Source: Boesenbergia rotunda
Taxonomy: Eukaryota; Streptophyta; Magnoliopsida; Zingiberales; Zingiberaceae
Reading direction: 5' to 3'
Assembly: GCA_024364735.1 (NCBI GenBank)
Contig: JAGFNQ010000300.1
Span: forward strand, 186,001 to 250,000
Length of the DNA: 64,000 nucleotides
Both the position numbers and the translations under genes were made by a program. Shown one piece after another: positions 1-10,714 of the stretch (positions within the stretch are counted from its first letter, which is position 1; each line of letters opens with the position of its first letter). Below the pieces are notes generated by a model. It did not search any database, was not told the origin of the DNA, and worked only from the letters and a program-made list of their open reading frames with translations.

Positions 1-1750
1 TGAGTTTTGAGTAAAACTCACTGATGGACCTACCATATTTGGAATTCTGAAAACCCTATATCAGTTGACAGGGTTGAGCTAGGAGATGAGATTTTGGGTG
101 TTGAAACCTCTAATCTTGCTGTATCATCAATGCTATAGGAGTGGTTTAGGTATATCAGTGAGTTTTGAGCAAAACTCACTGATATACCTAAACCACTCCT
201 ATAGCATTGATGATACAGCAAGATTAGAGGTTTCGACACCCAAAATCTCATCTCCTAGCTCAACCCTGTTTACTGATATAGGGTTTTCAGAATTCCAAAT
301 ATGGTAGGTCCATCAGTGAGTTTTACTCAAAACTCACTGATATACCTAAATCACTCCTATAGCATTGGTGATACATCAAGATTAGAGGTTTCGGCACCCA
401 AAATCTCATCTTCTAGCTCAACCCTGTCTACTGATATAAAGTTTTCAGAATTCTAAATATGGTAGGTCCATCAGTGAGTTTTGCTCAAAACTCACCGATA
501 TACCTAAACCACTCCTATAGTATTGGTGATACAGCAAGATTAGAGGTTTCGGCACCCAAAATCACATCTCATAGCTCAATCCTGTCTACTGATATAGAGT
601 TTTCAGAATTCCAAATATGGTAGGTCCATCAGTGAGTTTTGCTCAAAACTCAATGATATACCTAAACCACTCCTATAACATTGGTGATACAGCAAGATTA
701 GAGGTTTCGGCACCCAAAATCTCATCTCCTAGCTCAACCCTGTCTACTGATATAGAGTTTTCAGAATTCCAAATATGGTAGGTCTATCGGTGAGTTTTGC
801 TCAAAATTCACTGATATACCTAAACCACTCCTATAGCATTGGTGATACAGCAAGATTAGAGGTTTCGACACCCAAAATCTCATCTCATAGCTCAACCCTG
901 TCTACTGATATAGAGTTTTCAGAATTCCAAATATGGTAGGTCCATCAGTGAGTTTTGCTCAAAACTCAATGATATACCTAAATCACTCCTATAGCATTGG
1001 TGATACAGCAAGATTAGAGGTTTCGACACCCAAAATCTCATCTCCTAGCTCAACCCTGTCTACTGATATAGAGTTTTCAGAATTCCAAATATGGTAGGTC
1101 CATCAGTGAGTTTTGCTCAAAACTCACTGATATACCTAAACCACTCCTATAGCATTGGTGATACATCAAGATTAGAGGTTTCGTCACCCAAAATCTCATC
1201 TTCTAGCTCAACCCTGTCTACTGATATAAAGTTTTCAGAATTCCAAATATGGTAGGTCCATCAGTGAGTTTTGCTCAAAACTCACTGATATACCTAAACC
1301 ACTCCTATAGCATTGGTGATACAGCAAGATTAGAGGTTTCGGCACCCAAAATCTCATCTCCTAGCTCAACCCTGTCTACTGATATAGAGTTTTCAGAATT
1401 CCAAATATGGTAGGTCTATCAGTGTGGTTTGCTCAAAACTCAATGATATACCTAAACCACTCCTATAGCATTGGTGATACAGCAAGATTAGAGGTTTCGG
1501 CACCCAAAATCTCATCTCCTAGCTCAACCCTGTCTACTGATATAGAGTTTTCAGAATTCCAAATATGGTAGGTCTATCGGTGAGTTTTGCTCAAAACTCA
1601 CTGATATACCTAAACCACTCCTATAGCATTGGTGATACAGCAAGATTAGATGTTTCGGCACCCAAAATCTTATCTTCTATACCACTCCTATTAGATGTTT
1701 CGACACCTAAACTCACTGATATACCTAAACCACTCCTATATAATATGTAA
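1..1750. repeat. 158-bp tandem repeat array with one inverted copy
   Basis: Recurring landmarks (a CCATCAGTGAG-like motif near 310, 468, 626, 785, 943, 1100, 1258, 1416 and 1574) give a period close to 158 bp. There are about nine direct copies after position 168, and one copy in opposite orientation at 1-167. Copies differ by scattered substitutions. Most contain an EcoRI site (GAATTC) and a short palindrome in which TGAGTTTT and AAAACTCA flank GCTC. The last copy decays after about 1680. The array runs off the left edge, so its true size is unknown. Short open frames here are by-products of the repeat and I do not call them genes. Confidence 0.95.
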
Positions 1751-1799
1751 TTATATATTAAACTTTTTTATAAATAAATTTTTTTATATATTTTCATAT

Positions 1800-2150
1800 C
1801 ATTGATGGAGGGCCTGAAGTCTGATGACTTCAGGCCCCAGGGCACTGAAAATTTTTTAATTTTAAAAATATTTTTTTATATTTAATTATTATTTATTAAA
1901 TTAATTATTTATAAGATCTGAAGTTATTTGACTTCAGACCCTCCTGGGATGACTTCAGGCCCTGCGTTTGAATTTGAAATTAAGTGTTTTGATACGTTTT
2001 TTTATATATTAATATATTTTTAAAATAGAAAAAAAATTTGAGTCCACGTCGGACCTGAAATCAAAAGATTTCAGGCCCAATGTGGGCCTGAAATAAAATA
2101 TTTCAGGCCCAACGTGGGCCAGAAATAAAATATTTCAGGCCCACAGTTTA
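1800..2150. repeat. Cluster of short palindromes (GGGCCTGAA...TTCAGGCCC)
   Basis: Several near-perfect inverted repeats sit in an otherwise AT-rich stretch, each with arms of about 10-12 bases and a loop of a few bases. They lie near 1810-1837, 1915-1942, 2050-2080, 2085-2111 and 2115-2143. A half copy (GACTTCAGGCCCT) lies near 1951. The arms share the core GGCCTGAA/TTCAGGCC although the loops differ. No protein-coding signal is visible here. It may be a satellite-like derivative or the end of a foldback element. Confidence 0.75.
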
Positions 2151-2639
2151 TGTTTTTTTTAAATTTTTTTTATATATTAATATATTTATTAAATATTATT
2201 AAATATATTAGTTAATATTAATCAAATTTAAAAAAAATCATTTACCTTACGTTTTTACTTGAAAAATATTTATATATTAATCAAAGTTTTAACGAATCGG
2301 CTGAAATATTAAAAAATATTTATATATTAATCAAGTTTGAAAACTGAAATATTTTTTTAGTTTTTACCTTTCGTTTTTAGCGCCGATTCCATAATATATT
2401 ATTTTAAAATAAAAGTCTGAACAAGCATGTGCACGGATGTCTCGAAATTTGTTACTGAGAGAGAGAAAGAGAAAGACAGTAGTTAGAAGAAGGGTATAAG
2501 AGGAAGTTCACATAAATGCCTGCGTCCTTTGGTAAAATAGAAACTATGATACGAAATTGATAATTTCCAATTCTTAGGTATGCCCTTTGGTTAATTGCCG
2601 ACTTATATATAATTATCCTTTTATTGAATGTGAAGGTTA

Positions 2640-4750
2640 AAAGCATAGATTCCAATCTTCTTGGTTTCAAAAATATTTGTGGCTTGAATTTTCTATTGAG
2701 AAGCAAAGTACATTTTATTTCCCTTGCTATGTGTTTGACACTAATTTAGTATAATTTGATACATTCACTGTCAAGAGATTTAAAAATTGAAAAAAAAATT
2801 AATTGTAAAAATTATCCATTTAAGAGACACGAAGAAGATGAGAATTTAAGACATAGCTTTGCCATACAAAAATGAAGAGATTTGAAAAACTTGATCAACA
2901 TATTGATAGAAGATTAGAAAAATAATCGTCTGAGCAAATTAAGTGAAATCGGTTGCTCTTAAAGGTGTCCATAGAAATTGTAAAGTTCTTGCAATATAAA
3001 AAAATATTGGACCAGGTAGCAGACGAACCTGGAGTGACGGACCCGACCCATGGAAGTTTTCCATCGGTCACCAGGATAAATCGGAAAGTGCTCGCGGTGG
3101 ACGGTCTAGAAGCTTAGCGTCCTAGGGGGTCATGATGAATCAAGTGTCTCTAAAAATAGTTAAAATTATATGAAATTAATAACTTTATTGGGAAGAATGA
3201 ATTCAGAAATTAATAATATTTTGGAAAAAGCATCTAAGAATTTAAAGTACACATCATCGAAAATTAAAAGAGAGATTTTGAAAATTATTGTTGATATTGT
3301 GAGAGATAAAATTCGTGAAGAAATTCGAGAAGCCAAGTTCTGTATCCTCATTGATGAAGCAATTCATGAGTCAAGTAAAGAATAAATGACTATCATTTTA
3401 AGATATGTTGATCATGATGAGTTCATTAGAGAATGATTTTTTGAAGTTGTTTACGTTGAAAATACAAGTGTATTAACTTTGAAAAAAGAGATATGCAGTG
3501 TATCTAACTAATACAATCTGTTAACTGAAAATCTAAGGGGAGAAGGTTATGATGGCACAAGCAATATGTGCGGGGAACGGAATGAACTCCCAGCTTTATT
3601 TCTTAAAGATTCTCCATAAACTTATTATATTCATTGTTTTGCTTACAGATTGCAACTTGCTTTAGTTGTAGTTTCTAAAGAGGTACATAATGTGTGACAT
3701 TTCTGTTCAACATTAATTTCGGCTATTAATTTTGTTGGTTCATTTGCTAAATGTCATTTTCAATTGAAATATATCCAAAAAGCTAAAATTAATGATTTGA
3801 TAGAATTGGGAGAAATTAACACTGGTACTAAATCTAATCAATATTATTCTTTGGTACGAGCTGGAGCTATTTGTTAGAGTTCACATTTCAATTTTATAAG
3901 GAGATTCATTGGTTTGTTTGGTTCAGTGAGTTCACTTCTTCAAGATCTTATTGATAATTGTTTCAATAGTAATATTCGAGGAGAGGCTAAAAGTTTATAC
4001 GTGAATATAAAATCATTTGACTTTGTATTTGTATTGTTTTTTATGCATGAAGTTTTAGAAATATCAAATAAGTTGTGTCAGGCATTACAGAAGAATGACA
4101 TTGATATTTTGAATGCTATGAATTTGGTTTCTACTACCAGATAAATCTTTAGCAGATTCAAGATGATAGATGAGAAGGGTATCTAAGATGATAGATGGAA
4201 AGGGTTTCTTTGGAGTGTATTGAAGTTTTGTGAAAGTAATGATGTTGAGGTGTCAGACTTTGATGATTGCTACACATGTGGTACAAAATGTCCTTGCCAG
4301 CAGAAAAATAATATAACAACCCGTGATTATTATCATTTTGAAATATTCAATGTAGTAATAGATTTTTAGTTGATGGAATTAAACGAGAGATTTCCAGAGG
4401 ATACAATGAAACTTCTTATTCTTAGTAATGCTTTGAGTCTCGTTGATGGATTCAAATCATTTTCTCTATCAGATATTTGTTCTCTTGTTGATAAGTTTTA
4501 CTGTCACGATTTCAGTCAAGAAGAAAGAGGAGATTTGGTGAGAGAATTGGATTATTATAAGTTTGAAGTACCGAGTCATACGCAATTTCCGAATTTTGAT
4601 TCTTTGCTTCATTTGTGCCAGACATTAGCTAGAACAGCGAAGTCAGTTATCTATCCTTCGATTAATAGGTTGGTTTGATTGGTTTTGACGCTTCCAATTT
4701 TTACATTAAGACACCACTTCGTAATGAAAAAGAAAATGACCTTTAGCCAG
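2640..4750 (+). pseudogene. Decayed TTF-zinc-finger / DUF4371 hAT transposase
   Basis: Read across three frames, the plus strand shows parts of a ZMYM/TTF-type hAT transposase in the right order. A TTF-type stretch (FQKYLWLEFSIEKQ, then PCYVFD) lies near 2665-2740. A transposase core follows from 3170, with phrases such as FCILIDEA (about 3340-3365), YDGTSNM (about 3549-3569) and HCFAYRLQLAL (about 3633-3665). The C-terminal dimerisation region is near 4370-4745 (LPNFDSLL-like, then VLTLPI). Several stops and frame changes interrupt it, so it cannot make an intact protein. A separate dispersed repeat appears to be inserted at 3011-3130. Other members of this family are common in plant genomes, where some have been domesticated, but this copy is plainly dead. 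Confidence 0.8.
3011..3130 (+). repeat. Dispersed repeat family A, copy 1
   Basis: A stretch of about 120 bp with the landmarks GACCAGGTAGCA, ATCGGTCACCAGGATAAATC, AAAGTGCTCGCGGTGGACGG and TAGAAG. It interrupts the hAT transposase pseudogene and recurs at 5250-5370, 57728-57835 and, reversed, 62736-62815. No coding potential is seen. The family is not recognised. Confidence 0.7.
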
Positions 4751-5700
4751 TACCATGGTCATTTATATAAAGAGGGATATTACTCTAACTATTGATATAA
4801 AATTTATCATAAACAAGTTTGATATATTAAAAAATCATAAAATACTACTTAAATAAGAATTTGGTGTGTTTTTTTAGTTTCTTTTATTTTTAGTATGTGA
4901 AGTTGAAATTAATATTTAAAAATATTCTATCAACTAGAGAAAATATTATTGGCCACGCCCCTATCTAATCTATAAAAATAAAAATGAAATAGTACAACAC
5001 GACGAGCTTAATGGCGAAGCTAGAAAGGTTGATCATTTTATTAATTGTATAAAAAGCTTAATATACGATTAGCATAGATTGAACAAGTGGCCTTCACTCT
5101 AACACTCTCTCAACGGAATTATGCCCACATGAATGTTGCACTGTAGATGATGAAAATCGACACTTTATCAATTTAAAACCTCATCAATATAATTATTTTC
5201 TTTACTATAATAGGTATTTAAATTAAAAAATAAAAATAAAATAAATATTGATCAGGTAGCAAATAAATTTAAGATAATCAAATTAGCCCTATGAAAATTT
5301 CTTATCGGTCACTAAAATAAATTAGAAAATGTTCGTGGTAGATGGTATAGAAGTCCAACGTCCCAGGGTTCGCTCTCTATTTGGAGAATTTTTTTTTATA
5401 AAATACGTCGAAATAAAATTTTTTACAAAATACATCGTAGTTGAGGATAAAACTGTGAATGTCTAAGATAATAATTAATCATCTATCAATAAACTATATT
5501 TTTGGGCCAAAATAAAAATAAAATCGCATAATGAGCATGACGACAGCAAGGGCATGAATAATTTTAAATTTGGCAGTTGTCCGGTTCAGCTGCCGATCGA
5601 TTTTGTACCGGGAAGGATCAGCCGGGCAGGTTTAATACAGGGGTTGAACCGGGGCGTGAGGTTTTTCGCGCGAGAGAGAGGGCGCTACGTCGTTTTGGCT
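4751..5700. other. AT-rich intergenic region with repeat family A copy 2
   Basis: No supported gene. The segment 5250-5370 is a diverged second copy of dispersed repeat A (GATCAGGTAGCA, then CTTATCGGTCACTAAAATAA). The remainder is low-complexity AT-rich DNA, turning GC-rich after 5570 on the approach to the receptor kinase promoter. Confidence 0.6.
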
Positions 5701-5710
5701 TCGCTGACCG

Positions 5711-5744
5711 CACGTGCCGTGCATGTGAGTGGGATTTTTATAAA
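5711..5744 (+). promoter_or_regulatory. Candidate G-box and TATA box upstream of the receptor kinase
   Basis: A CACGTG G-box core lies at 5711-5716 and TATAAA at 5739-5744, about 225 bases before the start codon at 5970. The spacing suits a plant core promoter with a 5' leader of about 190 bases. This is motif reading only. Confidence 0.4.
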
Positions 5745-5969
5745 CGCAATGTAATCCGGGACCAAGAATTTGCGGACTAGATGATCCGCGCCACAATAAA
5801 ACGGGGCGGCACCATTCACGTTAAAAAAATAAAAAGGTTCACCATAAAAATAAAATAAAAAAAAGGTAGAGCAAGCAGATGCCGGCCGACTCTCAGTTTC
5901 CACTCCCTCCTTCCTCCTCCTCCGAAACCAAAGCGAAAGAGGAAAAAATTGAAATAATCAAGCTCAGGG

Positions 5970-8900
5970 ATGGCCGAGGAGTATCGCTACTTCAGGAAGA
6001 AGGTAAGGCGGCACTTTGTTCTTGGGTTTATTCTTCTTTCTTGCTGTGGATTTTGGAGCTTCGATTTCCATTTCTCTAGCTTGTCGCTTTGCTGTTCTAA
6101 CAAATTTCGGACTTGTTCTAGTTCATCATCCAATGGCCATTTCTGTTCTTTGAATCAGTTGTAATGCTTTCTTCCTCAGATCTATTGTTTTTTTCTTCTT
6201 CTTCTTCCTCCTTGTTCTCTAGAATATAATTGTTCTACTCTTTTGCTCCTCACTTCTCTGAAATTGTTGTGGGTAATGTTGGAATTCATCAATTGTATGT
6301 AGTTATTTTTCATATTCTTCAATGTGCGACGTCTGAATTACATGTTTAACTTGTATTGATTCTATCCTTTAGGGTTATATCAAAATAGGTGGTTTCAGTC
6401 ATTGGCATCTCTTGTTGCTGCTCCTGGCTTTGTTTCAGCTGAGCAACGCCGTGAACTCAGAGGGGAAGGCTTTGTTGGCCCTTTCCAACAGCTTGATATT
6501 ACCTCGATCGGTGAACTCCACCTGGAATTCTTCAGACCAAAGCCCCTGTAGATGGGTGGGAATCCATTGCAGAAGAGGATTTGTGACTTCAATTGAGCTC
6601 GCTGAGCAGGGAATTTCTGGTTCATTGGGAAAAGCAATTGGGTTGTTAAGTCGTATGAGGAAACTAGATCTCGGTATCAATGATCTTTCTGGAAGTATAC
6701 CTTTAGAATTAGGCAACTGCACTTTCCTTCAATACTTGGATCTCTCAGTCAACTACCTTTCGGGTGAGATACCAATGACCCTTCAGAACCTCAAGAAGTT
6801 GTCATACTTGTCACTTTTCACTAATTCATTGAATGGAAATATACCGAGTCTTTTATTCAACAATTCGTATCTGGAGACAATCTATCTTAATGACAACAAC
6901 CTCAATGGCTCAATCCCTTCCTTTGATGGATGCACATGCAATGTTAAATTCCTATGGCTTGGTGAAAACAATCTCTTTGGCACTTTACCTCGCTCAATTA
7001 GCAATTGTAGTGAGTTAGAGCAACTCTATCTATATATGAACCAATTGACGGGGCCTATTCCGAGGACCATACGTGATCTCAAAGAAGTTGATGTTAGCGA
7101 AAATGGTCTAGTTGGGAACATTGTGTTCGGCTCAAATACTTGCAAGCTGGAGAAGTTAGTTTTGTCTTACAACCACTTTGAAGGTGAAATTCCAGTGGCA
7201 TTGGGTAATTGCACCAATTTGGTAAACTTTTATGCTGTTAGCAACAACTTGTCAGGAGAGTTACCATCATCACTCGGTTTGTTGACAAAGCTAGAGTATC
7301 TTTACCTGCCTATCAACTCTTTGTCGGGGTCAATTCCTCCTGAGATAGGCCAATGCCAGTCCTTGATTTCGTTGGAGATGTATGAGAACCAACTACAAGG
7401 GCTCGTTCCAAGAGAATTGGGTTATCTGAGAAATTTAGAGACCATTTTACTTTTTAGTAATAATCTGACCGGAGAGATTCCAATCGAAGTTTGGAGAATC
7501 CCCAATTTAACAACTGTGCTTATCGACAACAACAGCTTCTCCGGAGAACTGCCTATCCAAATGTGTGAGTTAAAAAGTTTGAAGAACATTTCTATCTATG
7601 ATAATCAATTCACAGGAATCATTCCTCAATGTTTGGGAATCAACAGTAGTCTCGTCCAAATTGACTTTACAAACAGTGGTCTTGTCGGTGCGATCCCTCC
7701 TAACATTTGTTTCAGAAATCAGTTGGTAACTATGACATTGGGTAATAATATGCTTAGTGGAGCAATACCTCCAGTAGTTGGGTACTGTTCAACTTTGCAG
7801 AGGTTGATTCTTAATAACAACAATCTTAGTGGCTCAATTCCAGAATTTTTCCAGTCATCAAGTTTGTCATATATTGATTTAAGTTTCAACAGGTTGAATG
7901 GACAAATTCCTCAAAGTGTAGGGAATTGTGTGAATCTCACTATGATAAATTGGTCAGGGAACAAGATTGAAGGGCCAATACCTCGACAAATAGGAAACTT
8001 AGCAAACCTCCAAGTTTTAAATCTGTCCAACAACAATTTGTTTGGTTCACTGCCTTTTGAAATTTCAAAATGCCATAAGTTATATTTGTTAGACTTGGGA
8101 TTCAACTCTTTAACTGGCACACTACCAACAAGTCTGGACAACTTAAGGCTTCTCTCTCAATTGATACTGCAAGGCAATCAATTCAGCGGTGGAATTCCAT
8201 CTTACCTTTCTCGGTTAAATAGACTGTTCGAGCTGCAGTTAGGAGGAAACAAGTTGGAAGGCAGTATCCCACCATCATTTGGTTTATTGCAAAAATTGAC
8301 TGTTGCCTTAAATCTAAGTCATAATAAACTGATAGGACAACTTCCAGTTGAGTTGGGGAATTTGAATATGCTACAGAGCTTAGATATTTCTTATAACAAC
8401 CTATCAGGAAGTTTGATGCCTTTGAGTGATCTCAATTCATTGACATACATCAATGTTTCATACAATAGTTTTGATGGTCCACTGCCGATAGGATTGCTTA
8501 AGTTTTTAGAATTATCGTCAAGCTCATTTATGGGAAATCCTAAACTCTGCATCTCTTGTCAGACAGGTGACTCGACATGCACGAATGTCACCACACTGGA
8601 ACGATGCAGCACATCGAATAATAAGTCCAAAGGCTTGTCCAATATCAAGATTGTAATCATAGCTCTTGCTTCAGTTTTGCTCTGTGCTCTAGTCCTATTT
8701 CTTGCAAGATTTTTCCTTCTCAGGTGTAAGAAAAAGAAAGACGATGGTGCATCCTTGCATGAAGATTCTTCTTTTCTACTAAACAAAGTGATTGAAGCCA
8801 CTGAGGATTTCAGTCAGAAATATGAAATCGGTAGAGGAGCTCATGGGATAGTCTACAAGGTGGCCTTCGACACAGGGGAACTGTATGCTGCAAAGAAGAT

Positions 8901-10016
8901 TGCTTTTGCAGGCCAGAAAGGACCGAATCTAAGCATGATAAGAGAAATCGAAACTATTGGTAAAATCAGACATCGAAATTTAGTGAAATTGGAGAATTTT
9001 TGGTTGGAAGGTGAATATGGCTTGATATTGTACGAGTATATGGCAAATGGTAGCCTACATGATGTTCTCCATGAGATCAAGCCAGCACCACTCCTGGACT
9101 GGAAGGTGAGGTACCAAATAGCCATTGGCATTGCCCACGGGATCGATTATCTTCACAACGACTGCAGTCCTGAGATCATCCACCGCGACATAAAGCCTAG
9201 AAACATATTGTTGGATGCTGATATGGTACCACACATCTCAGATTTCGGGATTGCTAAGCTTCTTGATGAGAGTTCTACTCAGACAACTGCTATTATGGGC
9301 ACCATAGGTTATATTTCACCAGGTATGCGTTTCTCCATGCTAATAGCTAAGGAATTGTTGTTCTTATTGTTAACCATATGCACATTCAATGATTGTAAAA
9401 ACTAGAATTGTTACCCGCTTGATGCATGAATCCACCATGTGTGTTTGGAAAACTATTACAAGAAAAACCATATCATTACTTTGCATATTGATGCAAGTAG
9501 GATTATCATGCTAGATCTAACTGATAAAACATAGAACCTCTTCGAATACCCGCAAGTTCGATAAAGCTTGTGTTTCTTTTTAAATATAACCAACGGCTTG
9601 TGCCAAAAACTCTTTGATATTTCTTGCAACTGCATTGTGATGTTATGACGTTGTTCCTTGCAACAGAGGTCGCCTACACAACTAGAAGGGGCAAGGAGTC
9701 AGATGTGTATAGCTACGGAGTCGTCTTACTTGAACTAATAACTAGAAAGATGGCCGTGGACTCTTCGTTCCCAGACGGTGTGGACATGGTAGGATGGGTA
9801 ACTTCCTCTTTGGATGCAACTGGTAAAATAGAAGCCATCGTGGACAATGACCTTACAAGTGAAGTCATGGGCATTTCCGAAACTGAAGAAGTGAGCAAGG
9901 TGCTTTCTTTGGCTATGAGGTGTGTAGCGAGGGAGGCAAACAAGCGGCCTTCAATGCAGAATGTTGTTAGGGAACTGCAAGATATCAAGTCTAGGTTTGT
10001 TGGTTCTCAGAAATAA
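5970..10016 (+). CDS. PEPR-like LRR receptor kinase (subfamily XI)
   Basis: Exons are 5970-6002, 6373-9322 and 9667-10016, which join to an open frame of 1,110 residues. Exon 2 has no upstream in-frame ATG, so the 11-codon exon 1 (MAEEYRYFRKK, donor GTAAGG) supplies the start. A hydrophobic leader (LLLLLLALF) follows. An N-terminal cap with SPCRWVGIHC and more than twenty leucine-rich repeats (NNLSGSIP type) form the ectodomain. A transmembrane helix lies near residues 769-793. The kinase has GRGAHGIVYK, AAKK, HRDIK near residue 948 and DFGIAK, so it is an RD kinase with all key residues present. The last intron splits the APE-like SPE motif. Arabidopsis PEPR1/2 are plasma-membrane receptors for Pep danger peptides and have the same architecture and length (about 1,100 residues). 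Assignment to PEPR rather than a close subfamily XI relative is inferred. Confidence 0.9.
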
Positions 10017-10053
10017 GTGAAATCTCTTCCTTTACATTGTGTACCCAAATAAG

Positions 10054-10412
10054 TGTTGGATACAAGTGGATGGAAAAGGGAATAAAAATGTTTCATTGTA
10101 AATGAGACTTTGGAAGTTTCTAAGTGAATGGAAAGGGAGGTGGAGAATAAAGAGGTTCCATTGTGAATGAGACATTAGTCCCACATTGAGAGTTTCGAGA
10201 CATATTGGTTGATTTATATTGTTTTTACAAACATGTTAGTTGTGAACAAATACATAGGGAGAGACTCTCTCTCATGCATGGGTGTGTAAGAGGTACTAAT
10301 CCAGAGTCCGAATTTGTACTGAACAAAAGCAAGAGCAAATGATATAGAGAAAGAGCAATAATTGTTTTCCACCTCGTTTCGATTTCCCCTGATAGCATTC
10401 AAGTACTCAACA
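10054..10412 (+). mobile_element. Possible solo LTR
   Basis: The segment opens TGTTGGATAC and closes GTACTCAACA, giving TGTTG/CAACA inverted ends typical of retrotransposon LTRs. It contains the phrase TTAGTCCCACATTG, which I have often seen in plant LTRs, and two imperfect direct repeats of about 60 bases (near 10090 and 10150). I see no convincing target-site duplication. It starts 38 bases after the kinase stop codon and could be part of its 3' UTR. Confidence 0.35.
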
Positions 10413-10714
10413 ACTCTTCCTCTTCGGTTCGGAGAAAGTCACTCAATAGCTAAATTGTAATTTTTATAATTTAAACTTATTTTTTGAACTTTCCGAAAGA
10501 ATATCCTCAAAAATAAGTCGTCTCAACATTGAATAGGGATTACAATGAGACAAAATAAAGTTTTAACTTTCTACTCGACCATGATGAACTCTCGTAACCA
10601 TCTCGAAGTGCTCATAACTATGTCGATATTGAGCGTACAAGATGCAACGACCAAAGTTAAGTTTATGAAATCTCTCAAAACAAGCAAAGAGACGGAAGAA
10701 AACACCAACACATT

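Noticed and set aside
30..307. Twin 73-codon open frames on opposite strands
   Set aside because: They are the same repeat unit read in the inverted and direct copies of the 158-bp array.
6395..6722. Minus-strand frames overlapping the receptor kinase
   Set aside because: They lie antisense to conserved LRR coding sequence and have no family resemblance.
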